Below are positions 41,349 to 50,168 of a stretch of 64,000 nucleotides of DNA, piece after piece. The translations under genes were made by a program, and so were the position numbers. The notes beneath the pieces are model-generated. The model did not search any database and was not told where the DNA came from. It saw only the letters and a program-made list of their open reading frames with translations. This stretch comes from Streptomyces bicolor (GTDB taxonomy: Bacteria > Actinomycetota > Actinomycetes > Streptomycetales > Streptomycetaceae): assembly GCF_000719285.1 (NCBI RefSeq), contig NZ_JOFS01000005.1, forward strand, positions 62,001 through 126,000, in the 5' to 3' direction. Within the stretch, counting starts at the first letter, position 1. Each line of letters begins with the position of its first letter.

Positions 41349-42374
41349 TCAGGGGATCAAGATCGCTCGGCCGCGTACGGCGCCGGCGTGCAGGTCGTCG
41401 AGGGCCTGCCGGAAGGAGGCGAGGGGGTAGCGCTGGGTGTGCAGGGTGACCTTGCCGCGGGCCGCCAGGACCATCAGCTCGGACAGGTCGTTGTAGGACC
41501 CCACGAGATTGCCGATGAAGTTGATCTCCGTGGAGATGACGTCGATCGTCGGCACATGGAGGTGGCCGCCGTAGCCGATGACGTAGTAGTTGCCGTTGCG
41601 GCGCAGGCAGGCCACGCCCGTCTCGACGGCGCCGCCCTCACCGACGAAGTCCAGAACGGCCTCCGCACCGTGTCCCGCGGTGAGGTCCCGTACGCGGTCG
41701 GCTTCGGTGCCGTCCGCGAGGAGCGTGTGGTCGGCGCCGAGTTCCTTGGCCAGGGCGAGGGCCTCGGGGCTGCGGTCGATGACGATCATCTCGACCGGCG
41801 ACAGGGCGCGCAGCACCTGGATGCCGATGTGCCCGAGTCCGCCGGCGCCGATGACCACGGCCTTGTCACCGGGCCACAGTGCCCGGGCCGCCTTGGCGAC
41901 GGCGTGGTACGCCGTGAGGCCGGCGTCGGCCAGGGCCGCCACCGAGGCCGGCTCCAGGGACGGGGCGAGGGGCACGACCGAGCGGGCGTTGGTCTTGAGG
42001 TACTCGGCGTAGCCCCCGTCGGTGTCGATGCCGGGGAAGGCCGAGTTCATGCAGTGGACGTCGTCGCCGTCCCGGCAGGCGCGGCACAGACCGCAGGTCA
42101 CCAGTGGGTGCAGGATGACCGGGTCACCCACCTCGACGTTGGTGACGGCCTCCCCGATCTCCGCGACCCAGCCGGCGTTCTCATGACCGATCGTGTACGG
42201 AAGGGCGACCCCGCTCTTGTCCTTCCACTGTCCTTCGAGGATGTGCAGATCGGTCCGGCAGACCCCGGCGCCCCCGATCTTCACGATGACATCGAGCGGG
42301 CCGGTGATCTGCGGGTCCGGCACGTCCACGAGCACGGGCGGCTCGTCGTACTCGATGACCTGCACGGCTTTCAT
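41349..42374 (-). CDS. Zinc-dependent alcohol dehydrogenase (MDR family)
   Basis: A 341-residue NAD(P)-dependent medium-chain dehydrogenase. Catalytic zinc residues appear in GVCRTDLH (Cys 39, about) and IGHENAGWV; the structural zinc site is CGLCRACRDGDDVHC. The cofactor loop is VIGAGGLGHIG and the following acid is VIDRS, favouring NAD. ATG 42374 has GGGAG upstream. It is the first gene of the seven-gene operon, so the transported compound or a product is probably an alcohol. It diverges from the AcoR-like activator across a region with a dyad operator. Confidence 0.93.
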   Translation of the reverse strand: MKAVQVIEYDEPPVLVDVPDPQITGPLDVIVKIGGAGVCRTDLHILEGQWKDKSGVALPYTIGHENAGWVAEIGEAVTNVEVGDPVILHPLVTCGLCRACRDGDDVHCMNSAFPGIDTDGGYAEYLKTNARSVVPLAPSLEPASVAALADAGLTAYHAVAKAARALWPGDKAVVIGAGGLGHIGIQVLRALSPVEMIVIDRSPEALALAKELGADHTLLADGTEADRVRDLTAGHGAEAVLDFVGEGGAVETGVACLRRNGNYYVIGYGGHLHVPTIDVISTEINFIGNLVGSYNDLSELMVLAARGKVTLHTQRYPLASFRQALDDLHAGAVRGRAILIP

Positions 42375-42438
42375 GGCGGCTCCCTGCGACTCGGCGGGTG
42401 GGTGGTGCGCCGATTACACAGGCGGCCGATCGCAGGTC

Positions 42439-42479
42439 GATGTCTCAGAATTCGTCCGCGGATGTCTCAATGTGATACA
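42439..42479. promoter_or_regulatory. Direct repeat and dyad in the ADH/AcoR divergent promoter
   Basis: GATGTCTCA occurs twice, at 42439-42447 and 42461-42469, 22 bases or two helical turns apart. The second copy begins a dyad, TGTCTCA-ATG-TGATACA (42463-42479), with one mismatch. Sites of the TGTxTCA type are known for AcoR/MimR-like activators. The dyad is 78 bases from the activator start. Confidence 0.6.
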
Positions 42480-42556
42480 CGCCGTAGGCGCGACGCCGCC
42501 GAGCTGTTCCAATCACTGCACCGAGGACTGTGACGCGCGCCGCACGGGAGTGTTAA

Positions 42557-44341
42557 ATGCCCCGACACCAACCCGGAAACTCCCTGACAACAGCCAGAGA
42601 GCTCTATCTGGAAGCCACCAACGATCCGAGCGCCCGGCCACTCGTGGTCGCCTCATGGCAACGCTCGATCGAGTACAAGGTGAAGTCGGGCAGCCTCGAC
42701 GCCCCCTACCTGGACAACCCCAATCTGGACAGCCCCCTGGCCAGGGCGGCGCTGCCCATCCTGGACACGCTGCACGAGCAGCTCGCCGACGACCCGGTAT
42801 CCACGATGATCACGGACCGCAACGGCGTCGTGCTGTCCCGGAAGGTGTCCCACGACGGCCTGACGACGCACCTCAACCGCGTGCGTCTGGCCCCGGGCCA
42901 TGTGTTCTCCGAGCGCTACGTCGGCACCAACGGCATCGGAACCGCGCTGGCCAGCGGCCGCCCTGTCGTGATCGCCGGAAGGCAGCACTACGTCGAGGAG
43001 CTGCGGGACTTCCACTGCGCGGCCGTACCGATCCTGCATCCCACCCGCGGCAGCGTGCTGGGAGCGTTCAACCTCACCACCATCCGCCAGGGCTCCGACG
43101 GCATGCTGATGGCCTTCGCCCGCTCGGTCGCGGCCCAGATAGAGGCCGAGATCGCGGCGATCACCTCGCGGCGCGAGCGGGCCCTGTTCCAGGACTACTT
43201 GGAGGCGTGCTCCTCGGCGCGCCCGGGACCCGTGCTGGCACTCAACCGCGATGTCGTCATGATGAACGAGCAGCTCAGCGCAGCCGTGACCGGGCCCGAC
43301 CACTACGCGCTGCTCGACCATGCGCGTGAGATCGCCGAGCATCCCCGGCTGGAGGGGACCCGCAGCATCGCCCTGCCCTCGGGGCGGGTGGCCGAACTCA
43401 GGGTCAGCCGCTGCCGGCGCGAGGACAGCGACGCGGGCGCCGTCTTCCGAGTCCGGCTGATCGGGAGGCCCCAGTCCACGGCTGCGGTTTCCGCCGCGCC
43501 GGTCCGCGCCGGCCTGGGACTGGTGGGCTCGTCCCCGCACTGGCTGCGCGCGGTCGCCGACAGCGAGGCGGCGTTCGTCGCCGGGACAGGGCTTCATCTC
43601 CTGGGCGAAGCCGGCGTCGGCAAGAGGACGCTGGTCGAAGCCCTGCACCGGGCCCACGGCGCCGGGCGTCGGCTGGAGATACGGGAAGCGCCGATGTCGG
43701 ATTCAACCGCCGTCACCGAGCGCTGGCTGCACGACATCGAGGAGCTGCTCGTCGTGCCGTCCAACGTGCTCCTCCTGCGCGATGTCCACCTGCTGGGCGA
43801 CCAGCAGCGGCAGCGGCTGACGGCCCTGCTGGCGCGGCGGGACGGCAGTGCGACCGGGAACCTGGTCATGACCAGCCAGCCGTCGATGATCGGCGCCGAC
43901 GACGACCTCGACCTGCTCTGCGACGCCTCGGTGGAGGTGCCCGCCCTGCGTCATCGCTATGGGGACATCGAGCACCTCGCACGGTTCTTCCTGCGCAAGT
44001 ACCGGCCGAGCGGTGAGAACGGGTTCTCCCCGGATGCGCTGACCCTGCTGCAGCGATGTCCCTGGCCGGAGAACGTACGGCAGCTGGAGTCGGTGATCCG
44101 GGGCCTGGCGCGGCGGCCCTCGGGCCGGATGATCCACGCGGAGGACCTGCCGCCGGAATGCCGGGTGTCGTCGAACAAGGTCCTCACCACCATCGAGGCG
44201 CTGGAACGCGACGCCATTTTGCGCGGGCTGATGGACCGCAACTCCAACGTCCAGCAAACCGCGCAGGACCTCGGGATCTCCCGCGCCACGATGTACCGCA
44301 AGATGCGCCGCTACGGGATCGTCCCATCGAGCCTGACGTGA
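42557..44341 (+). CDS. AcoR-like GAF-AAA-Fis regulator without the sigma-54 contact loop
   Basis: A 594-residue regulator. A GAF-type sensor (about residues 70-215) includes ERYVGTNGIGTALASGRPV and FHCAAVPILHPTRGSVLGAFNLT, standard for AcoR proteins. A reduced AAA domain (about 325-525) has Walker A LLGEAGVGKRT and Walker B VLLLRDVHLLGDQQ; the GAFTGA loop that touches sigma-54 is not there. PWPENVRQLESVIRGL and a Fis-type helix-turn-helix (QQTAQDLGISRATMYRKMRRYG) close the protein. Actinobacteria generally lack sigma-54, so it must work with another sigma factor. It probably switches on the divergent seven-gene operon. Confidence 0.9.
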   Translation: MPRHQPGNSLTTARELYLEATNDPSARPLVVASWQRSIEYKVKSGSLDAPYLDNPNLDSPLARAALPILDTLHEQLADDPVSTMITDRNGVVLSRKVSHDGLTTHLNRVRLAPGHVFSERYVGTNGIGTALASGRPVVIAGRQHYVEELRDFHCAAVPILHPTRGSVLGAFNLTTIRQGSDGMLMAFARSVAAQIEAEIAAITSRRERALFQDYLEACSSARPGPVLALNRDVVMMNEQLSAAVTGPDHYALLDHAREIAEHPRLEGTRSIALPSGRVAELRVSRCRREDSDAGAVFRVRLIGRPQSTAAVSAAPVRAGLGLVGSSPHWLRAVADSEAAFVAGTGLHLLGEAGVGKRTLVEALHRAHGAGRRLEIREAPMSDSTAVTERWLHDIEELLVVPSNVLLLRDVHLLGDQQRQRLTALLARRDGSATGNLVMTSQPSMIGADDDLDLLCDASVEVPALRHRYGDIEHLARFFLRKYRPSGENGFSPDALTLLQRCPWPENVRQLESVIRGLARRPSGRMIHAEDLPPECRVSSNKVLTTIEALERDAILRGLMDRNSNVQQTAQDLGISRATMYRKMRRYGIVPSSLT

Positions 44342-44522
44342 CGGGCCGTTCCGGCACGCGGGCCACTCCTGTGGCGTGGAGGGCAGGGCGGATCCATCGC
44401 GGATGACAGCGAGAGCACGCACCCGTGTACTTGCGACGTACGGTGAGCTCATCGGCGGTCGCCTGATCACCATGTGACATGGGGGCAGGCGGGCCACCAC
44501 GACTATGGTCAAGGAGAGCGCG

Positions 44523-46412
44523 ATGGGAACGTACGAGGACGTCTACCGGGCCAGCCTCGAAGACCCTGAGACCTTCTGGCTGCGGGCGGCGGAAGGCGTC
44601 GCATGGGAGGCGGCGCCGTCCCGTGCCCTGGACCCCTCGGGCGCACCCTTCTACCGCTGGTTCCCGGACGGCCGGCTCAACGTCTGCTTCAACGCGGTGG
44701 ACCGGCATGTCGAAGCCGGCCGGGGCGAACAGCCCGCGCTCGTCTACGACTCCCCGGTGACCGGCACCCGGCGCACCTACACCTACGCCCAGCTCAGGGA
44801 CGAGGTGGCGGCCTTCGCCGGGGCACTCGCCGGGCTCGGTGTGGGGTACGGCGACCGGGTGGTCATCTACATGCCGATGGTCCCCGAGGCCGCTGTCGCG
44901 ATGCTGGCCTGCGCACGCATCGGCGCCGTCCACTCGGTCGTCTTCGGCGGGTTCGCCCCGCCCGAACTCGCGGTCCGTATCGACGACGCCACCCCCAAGG
45001 TGGTCGTCTCCGCCTCCTGCGGCATCGAGGGCAGGCGCGTCATCCCGTACCAGCCGTTGCTGGACCGCGCGATCGAACTCGCCGAGCACAAGCCGCAGAA
45101 ACGGGTGGTCCTGCAACGCCCGCAGGAGCGGGCCGAGTTGGGGCCGGACGACCTCGACTGGGCCGACCTGGTCGCCGCCGCACCGCCGGCCGCGTGTGTT
45201 CCCGTGGCCGCGACCGACCCCCTCTACATCCTCTACACGTCCGGAACCACCGGAAAACCCAAGGGAGTCGTCCGCGACTGCGGCGGTTGCGCCGTGGCTC
45301 TGAACTGGTCGATGAGTGCCGTGTACGACATCGGCCCGGGCGAGACGATGTTCACCGGATCCGATGTCGGCTGGGTGGTCGGGCACTCGTACATCGTCTA
45401 CGGGCCGCTGCTGGCCGGTGCGACGACCGTGCTGTACGAGGGCAAGCCGGTCGGTACCCCGGACGCGGGCCAGTTTTGGAGGGTCGCCGCCGAACACGGC
45501 GTCAAGACCATGTTCACGGCACCCACCGCCTTCCGCGCCATCAGGAAGGAGGACCCGAAGGGAGCCCTCACCGCGGCCTACGACCTTTCCCGCCTGCGCT
45601 ACCTCTTTCTCGCCGGTGAGCGCCTCGACCCCGAGACCTACCACTGGGCGAGCGCCCTCCTGGACATCCCGGTGATCGACCACTGGTGGCAGACGGAGAC
45701 GGGCTGGCCGATCGTCGCCAACCCGGTCGGCATCGAGGCCGCCCCCGTCAAACCCGGCTCGCCCACCCGTCCCCTGCCGGGCTGGGACGTCCGCGTCCTC
45801 GACCCCTCGGGGCAGCCCGTGCCGACCGGCGTCGACGGCGCGATCGTCGTGAAGCTCCCCCTACCGCCCGGTGCGCTGCCCACCCTCTGGAACGACGACG
45901 CCCGCTTCGTCGCCTCCTACCTCTCCGCCTACGACGGCTACTACCTCACCGGCGACAGCGGGCACCTCGACGAGGACGGCTACCTGTATGTCATGGGCCG
46001 CACCGACGACGTCATCAACGTCGCCGGACACCGGCTGTCCACCGGCAGCATGGAAGAGGCACTGGCCGCTCATCCCGATGTCGCCGAGTGCGCCGTGATC
46101 GGCGTCGCGGACCCCCTCAAGGGGCAGGTGCCACGCGGCTTCGTCGTCCTGAAGGCGGGCACCTCCCGCGGCCCCGGCGAGGTCGAGGCCGAACTGGTCC
46201 GGCTCGTACGCGAGCGCATCGGTGCCGTCGCCTCCCTCAAGGAGGTCGCCGTCGTGGCCGCCCTGCCCAAGACGCGCTCGGGGAAGATCCTGCGCAAGAC
46301 GATGCGCGGTATCGCCGACGGCCTGGATGAACCCATCCCGTCCACAGTGGACGACCCGGGCGTCATCGAGACCCTGCGCCCGCTTCTCCGTCGCCCCGAT
46401 CACACCGTATGA
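44523..46412 (+). CDS. Propionyl/acetyl-CoA synthetase (PrpE-like)
   Basis: A 629-residue adenylate-forming enzyme that activates a short-chain acid with ATP and CoA. The phosphate loop is YTSGTTGKPKG; WWQTETGWPI, YYLTGDSGHLDEDGY, GRTDDVINVAGHRLSTG and the C-terminal catalytic Lys in RSGKILRKTMR are present. The sequence around VYDIGPGETMFTGSDVGWVVGHSY fits propionyl-CoA synthetases. ATG 44523 follows AAGGAG with eight-base spacing; ATG 44505 lacks such a site. It lies 181 bases after the AcoR-like gene on the same strand. It could finish oxidation of an alcohol via aldehyde and acid to acyl-CoA. Confidence 0.93.
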   Translation: MGTYEDVYRASLEDPETFWLRAAEGVAWEAAPSRALDPSGAPFYRWFPDGRLNVCFNAVDRHVEAGRGEQPALVYDSPVTGTRRTYTYAQLRDEVAAFAGALAGLGVGYGDRVVIYMPMVPEAAVAMLACARIGAVHSVVFGGFAPPELAVRIDDATPKVVVSASCGIEGRRVIPYQPLLDRAIELAEHKPQKRVVLQRPQERAELGPDDLDWADLVAAAPPAACVPVAATDPLYILYTSGTTGKPKGVVRDCGGCAVALNWSMSAVYDIGPGETMFTGSDVGWVVGHSYIVYGPLLAGATTVLYEGKPVGTPDAGQFWRVAAEHGVKTMFTAPTAFRAIRKEDPKGALTAAYDLSRLRYLFLAGERLDPETYHWASALLDIPVIDHWWQTETGWPIVANPVGIEAAPVKPGSPTRPLPGWDVRVLDPSGQPVPTGVDGAIVVKLPLPPGALPTLWNDDARFVASYLSAYDGYYLTGDSGHLDEDGYLYVMGRTDDVINVAGHRLSTGSMEEALAAHPDVAECAVIGVADPLKGQVPRGFVVLKAGTSRGPGEVEAELVRLVRERIGAVASLKEVAVVAALPKTRSGKILRKTMRGIADGLDEPIPSTVDDPGVIETLRPLLRRPDHTV

Positions 46413-46572
46413 GCACGCTGCCGAACCGGCGCTCGGCGCACCAGACGTGACGTCCGGGCACCGGCGGGCTCGACGGCGCGGTTGAGCCGTTCGGTGGCGC
46501 GCGGTGCTCGGCCCACCGGGCGCGGACGTCGGCGGGGAGCGGGCGAGGAGGACACGCGGCTCGCCTTCTCAC

Positions 46573-46872
46573 TCAAGGGCCGCGATGTCGGCCATGGATA
46601 TTCCGGCACTCTTCGGCCGGCCAGGCGGTGGGGCTCAGGCCGGTGTACTGCCTGAAGTCGCGCACGAGGTGGGAGTGGTCGTAGTAGCCGCACTCGGCGG
46701 CCACCCGTGCCAGGTCTGGTGCGCAGCCCGTGGCGACGGTCCGGACGACGGCGTCGCGTGTGTGCTCGGCCCGGAACTGGGTGGTCAGGCGGCGGGGGCT
46801 GAGTGCCACATGCGTGGTGCTCACGATCAAGCTCGGCAGCGGCGCAAGTGTCTTCGTCCGCCTCAACAACAA
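46573..46872 (-). pseudogene. AraC-family regulator remnant
   Basis: The 696-base gap between the synthetase and the catalase-like gene holds a broken AraC C-terminal domain on the minus strand. HVALSPRRLTTQFRAE is a first helix-turn-helix. After an apparent internal deletion come VAAECGYYDHSHLVRDFRQYTG and LSPTAWPAEECR, the second helix-turn-helix and its normal ending. The linker between the two motifs, usually about 20 residues longer, has been lost, and no sensor domain precedes it. The rest of the gap (46413-46572) shows nothing I recognise. Confidence 0.7.
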
Positions 46873-47003
46873 CCCCGCGACCCGCGAGCTTCACTTCGGC
46901 CCAACGGGGCCGACCTCACGGGGGAGTTGTCGGCCCGCCGCGCCTGGGGAGTCGCCGCCCGCCGACGCCGACGTCGGCCCTGCGGTGCGGCGCCCCCCAT
47001 ATG

Positions 47004-47072
47004 GTTGCCCACGGCAACGTGTGATTCATCACAACCAGTTACGTTGTGCACAATTGAATTGCTGGCTAGCGT
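47004..47072 (+). promoter_or_regulatory. Promoter of the catalase-like gene with two palindromes
   Basis: TTGTGC (47044-47049) and TAGCGT (47067-47072), 17 bases apart, are candidate -35 and -10 elements. Just upstream lie GTTGCC-CAC-GGCAAC (47004-47018) and GTGAT-TC-ATCAC (47021-47032), both perfect inverted repeats. A regulator bound there would sit upstream of RNA polymerase, so activation is more likely than repression. Confidence 0.6.
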
Positions 47073-47108
47073 CTGGAGTCGACAGCACCGTCACAGGGAG
47101 GCAGCACC

Positions 47109-48221
47109 ATGGATCCCGTCCGCTATGAGGATTACCGCCCCGTCGAACGCCCGACTTACCAAGAGGAGTTGGAGGCAGTGGTCGCACAGGTGGCCCAGCG
47201 CACCGGCGCCTCGGTCGAGCGTGAGGCCGTCGGCCGCGCCGTCCGGACCGCTCACGGAAAGACCTACGGGCTACTCAAGGCCACCGTCACGGTCGGTGAC
47301 AACCGGGGATTCCACGGGCAGGGCATCTTCGCCCGGCCCACCGTTTACGACGCCGTCGTCCGCTACTCCAACGGTCTGGGCCACCAGCGTCCCGACCACC
47401 AGCTGGGCGCGGCGTGCGGGATGGGCATCAAGCTGTTCGGGGTCCCCGGCCCCTCACTGCTGGCCGACGAACAAGACACCGGTACCTTCGACCTCAACCT
47501 GATCAACAACGAGGTCTTCTTCGCGAACACCGCCTACGACTACATGGTCATCGAGGAGTTGTTCGCCGAGCTGCCCGAGGCCCTGGTGAACCCCGCCCGC
47601 CGCAAGACCTGGATGGCGGAGTTCCTCACCCGCCGGGGCACGCTCACTGATCCCGAAGGCTGGCTGTGGGACGAGCTGTTCGCCATGCTCTCGTTCACCA
47701 CCGTCCCGCGCCGGAACCTGCTGTCGTACACCTACAACAGCATGGGAGCCTTCCGGTACGGCGACCACATCGCCAAGATCCGCACCGTGCCGACGGCCGA
47801 GTCCCTGGCCGCCCTCACACACCAGATCGTGGACGTGCGCGCGGACAACGAGGCGTTCCGTCGCACTCTGGTTGCCGAAGTGGCCGAGCGCGATCACTCC
47901 TTCGAGCTCCAGGTGCAGCTCAACACCGATCTGGCCCGAATGCCGGTAGACAACACCTCCGTGAAATGGCCCGAGGAGCTGGCCCCCTGGGTGACAGTCG
48001 CCCGGGTGGACCTCCCGCGCCAGGACATCGGCGGGGACGGCAACCTCGTGGCCGCCGACGCCACGTCGATCACACCGTGGCGCTCACGCGAGGAGCACCG
48101 GCCCATCGGTGAGATCCAGCGGGTGCGGCAGGAGGTCTACCGGCGCTCGTCCATCGAACGGCACCGCATCAACGGACAAGAGCGTCGCGAACCGGCCGGC
48201 AGCGCGCAACTGCTCGGCTGA
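47109..48221 (+). CDS. Catalase-family heme protein
   Basis: A 370-residue protein of the short catalase-related family. The candidate distal His is in RTAHGKTYGLLKA near residue 46; VYDAVVRYSNGLG, GMGIKLFGVPGP and DLNLINNEVFFANTAYDYM follow. YTYNSMGAFRYGDH near residue 206 may carry the proximal heme Tyr. The C-terminal EHRPIGEIQRVRQEVYRRSSIERH is typical of this family. ATG 47109 follows GGGAGG at seven bases. It has no signal peptide. Such proteins act as peroxidases or lipid peroxide enzymes more often than true catalases. It stands alone under its own promoter. Confidence 0.85.
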   Translation: MDPVRYEDYRPVERPTYQEELEAVVAQVAQRTGASVEREAVGRAVRTAHGKTYGLLKATVTVGDNRGFHGQGIFARPTVYDAVVRYSNGLGHQRPDHQLGAACGMGIKLFGVPGPSLLADEQDTGTFDLNLINNEVFFANTAYDYMVIEELFAELPEALVNPARRKTWMAEFLTRRGTLTDPEGWLWDELFAMLSFTTVPRRNLLSYTYNSMGAFRYGDHIAKIRTVPTAESLAALTHQIVDVRADNEAFRRTLVAEVAERDHSFELQVQLNTDLARMPVDNTSVKWPEELAPWVTVARVDLPRQDIGGDGNLVAADATSITPWRSREEHRPIGEIQRVRQEVYRRSSIERHRINGQERREPAGSAQLLG

Positions 48222-48552
48222 GCCGCCTCGACCGGAGATCGCAAGCCGCGGTCGCGCGGCGCAGAATTGGCCTTCGCCAACGCCTTCGGCGCGCTTTCGC
48301 TGTCGCTCCCGGACGTTTCAGGCGCGCACGACACGTGCCACAACCAGTGCAGTAGGCACGTAGGGGGCCACCTTCGGCAGGCGCCGAGCGCGCTCTCACC
48401 AGCGCCGGCATCGCCGACCAGCAGTCGTTCATCACCGGCTGTCATGCTGCCGCCGGGCAGCCGATACGGCTGCCCGGCGACGCCTCCGATCCGATCAGTC
48501 CTCCGGAATGCCGCAGGAGCGCGTGACGGTAAAGCGGTTCGGGAAGTCCCGA
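48222..48552. other. 331-base gap, unassigned
   Basis: No gene is called. From 48241 to 48360 one position class (minus-strand third positions, or third positions of a plus frame) is about 85 percent G/C, so a short coding remnant may lie here. The readings on either strand match nothing I recognise, including one minus-strand reading with a CTGCGTC cysteine cluster. It may contain the end of the catalase transcript. Confidence 0.35.
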
Positions 48553-49329
48553 TCAGGGGCAGTTGACGGCCGTGTCGCCGGAGTCGCGGTTGCAGGTGTC
48601 GAAGCCGAGGCCGCCGTCGAGGCTGTCGTTGGCGATCACGCTGTCCATGGCGTTGAGGGTGTCATTGCCCTCGCTGCCGATGTGCGTGTCGTTGCCGCGG
48701 CCCCCGGTGAGGGTGTCGTTGCCCTGGTCGCCCCCGAGGGTGTCGTTGCCGTCGTCGCCGTTGAGGGTGTCGTTGCCGGCATTGCCGTTGATGGTGTCGT
48801 TACCCGCCAGCCCCGAGATCGTGTCGTGGCCGGGGCCGCCGTTGATGGTGTCGTTGCCCGGCGTCGCCCGCAGTCCGGTGGCAGCCGGGTCGTCGCCGAC
48901 GAGCCGGTCCGCCCGGGGGCCGCCGCTGAGGCGGTCGTCACCCGCACCGCCGATCACCGTTCCGGCGGCCTCCAGGTTCGGGGAGATGGTGACGCTGTCA
49001 TCGGCGTCGTCGGCGTTGACCCGTATCGACGTGACGGGCAGCGGACACTCCGCCGTGTGCGTCCCCGTCGACTGACACGGGGCGACGGCGGACACGGTGT
49101 CGCCCGTGTCCGTCACCACGACAACGTTGCCCTGGCGCCGGACGGTGATGTCGTTCGCCACACCCTGGGCGGCCGTGACGACCAAGGTGTCGCCCACCTC
49201 CTGCACGACCGTGGTGCCGGCCAGGCTTGCCCCGGGAACCGCACCGGGCGTGGCGGAGGCGGCGGTCAGCGGGGCGCAGGTGAGTGCGCCGATCGCCACC
49301 ACGGTGGTGCAGATGCTTCGTGTTCTCAT
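48553..49329 (-). CDS. Secreted RTX-type calcium-binding repeat protein, copy 1
   Basis: A 258-residue exported protein. A Sec signal (about 1-28) precedes a small beta domain with TTVVQEVGDTLVVTAAQG and a four-Cys pattern; about residues 140-235 are a run of nonapeptide-type units such as GGAGDDRLS, GPGHDTISG, GNAGNDTLNG and GRGNDTHIG, the parallel beta-roll that binds calcium. It ends in CNRDSGDTAVNCP. I start at 49329 (MRTRS), since the longer frame places residues before the signal. No type I secretion gene is near; export is by the Sec route. Function is unknown. Confidence 0.85.
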   Translation of the reverse strand: MRTRSICTTVVAIGALTCAPLTAASATPGAVPGASLAGTTVVQEVGDTLVVTAAQGVANDITVRRQGNVVVVTDTGDTVSAVAPCQSTGTHTAECPLPVTSIRVNADDADDSVTISPNLEAAGTVIGGAGDDRLSGGPRADRLVGDDPAATGLRATPGNDTINGGPGHDTISGLAGNDTINGNAGNDTLNGDDGNDTLGGDQGNDTLTGGRGNDTHIGSEGNDTLNAMDSVIANDSLDGGLGFDTCNRDSGDTAVNCP

Positions 49330-49394
49330 GGGTGCCCGCCTTTCGTGTTGTCTCGCCGTGTACGGGAACTGGGCGCGCTGCTCACTCGCGCTGG

Positions 49395-50168
49395 TCACGG
49401 GCATCCGCTGACGTTGTCGCCCAAGTCGGCGCGGCAGTCGTCCACGTCGGCGCCGCCTTCGACGTAGTCGTTGCCGCTGACGTTGTCCACGGCGTCGATG
49501 GTGTCCCGGCCGTTGCCGCCCTCGGCGTAGTCGTTGCCGGCGCCGGCGACGATGTGCTCGTTGCCGCTGCCGCCGTAGATCACGTCGTTGCCGGCACCGC
49601 CGTCCACGATGTCCGAGCCGCCGCGTCCCTCGACGGAGTCATTGCCGGAGCCGCCGAAGATCCGGTCCGCCTCGGCTCCCCCGGTCAGCGTGTCGTTTCC
49701 GGCGCCGCCGGAGAGGAAGTCGGATCCCTCGTCGCCTTCGAGGGTGTCGTTGGCGGATCCGCCGTAGAGGCTGTCGTTTCCGGCACCGCCGATGAGGGTG
49801 ACGCCGAGGGCCGCCAGTGAGGAAGTGACGTTGTCGTCCTGGTCGCCGGCGTTGACCACGAGTTCGGTGGTGTCGGCAGCCCTGCAGGCGACTTCGGTCG
49901 TGCTGATGGCGTAGCAGTCGCCGGACGGTGCGACCGTGTCTCCGGTATCTCTGATCCTGATGCTGCCGCCTGACTGCCAGACACTGATCGTGTTGCCCCG
50001 TCCGACTCCGGCGGTGACCGTGATGGTGGTGCCGGTCTTGTTCACCAGCGTCGTGGCGAGAATCTGTGGCGTCGGTGCGTCGGCCGCGCCGGCCGCGCCC
50101 GTGAGGCACAGAGTGAAACCGCACACCGTGGCCAGAAGTGCCACGGTGCCATGACACGTTCTCTTCAT
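49395..50168 (-). CDS. Secreted RTX-type calcium-binding repeat protein, copy 2
   Basis: A 257-residue paralogue 65 bases upstream of copy 1 on the same strand. The layout is the same: signal (about 1-28), an N-terminal beta part with TTITVTAGVGRGNTISVW and RIRDTGDTV, then calcium-repeat units GGAGNDSLYG, GSANDTLEGD, GGAGNDTLTG and GGSGNDSVEG, and an ending in CRADLGDNVSGCP. The units differ enough from copy 1 to suggest an old duplication. Repeated GGxGNDxLxG makes the DNA quasi-repetitive but not a CRISPR. Role may be surface adhesion or matrix. Confidence 0.85.
   Translation of the reverse strand: MKRTCHGTVALLATVCGFTLCLTGAAGAADAPTPQILATTLVNKTGTTITVTAGVGRGNTISVWQSGGSIRIRDTGDTVAPSGDCYAISTTEVACRAADTTELVVNAGDQDDNVTSSLAALGVTLIGGAGNDSLYGGSANDTLEGDEGSDFLSGGAGNDTLTGGAEADRIFGGSGNDSVEGRGGSDIVDGGAGNDVIYGGSGNEHIVAGAGNDYAEGGNGRDTIDAVDNVSGNDYVEGGADVDDCRADLGDNVSGCP

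Noticed and set aside
39477..42533. A plus-strand open frame of about 1000 codons across the binding-protein and ADH genes
   Set aside because: It is antisense to two well-identified genes and has low-complexity composition without motifs.
48600..49800. Quasi-regular DNA repeats that could suggest CRISPR or satellite DNA
   Set aside because: The period follows nine-residue calcium-binding units in translated proteins; units are degenerate and there are no unique spacers of constant size.
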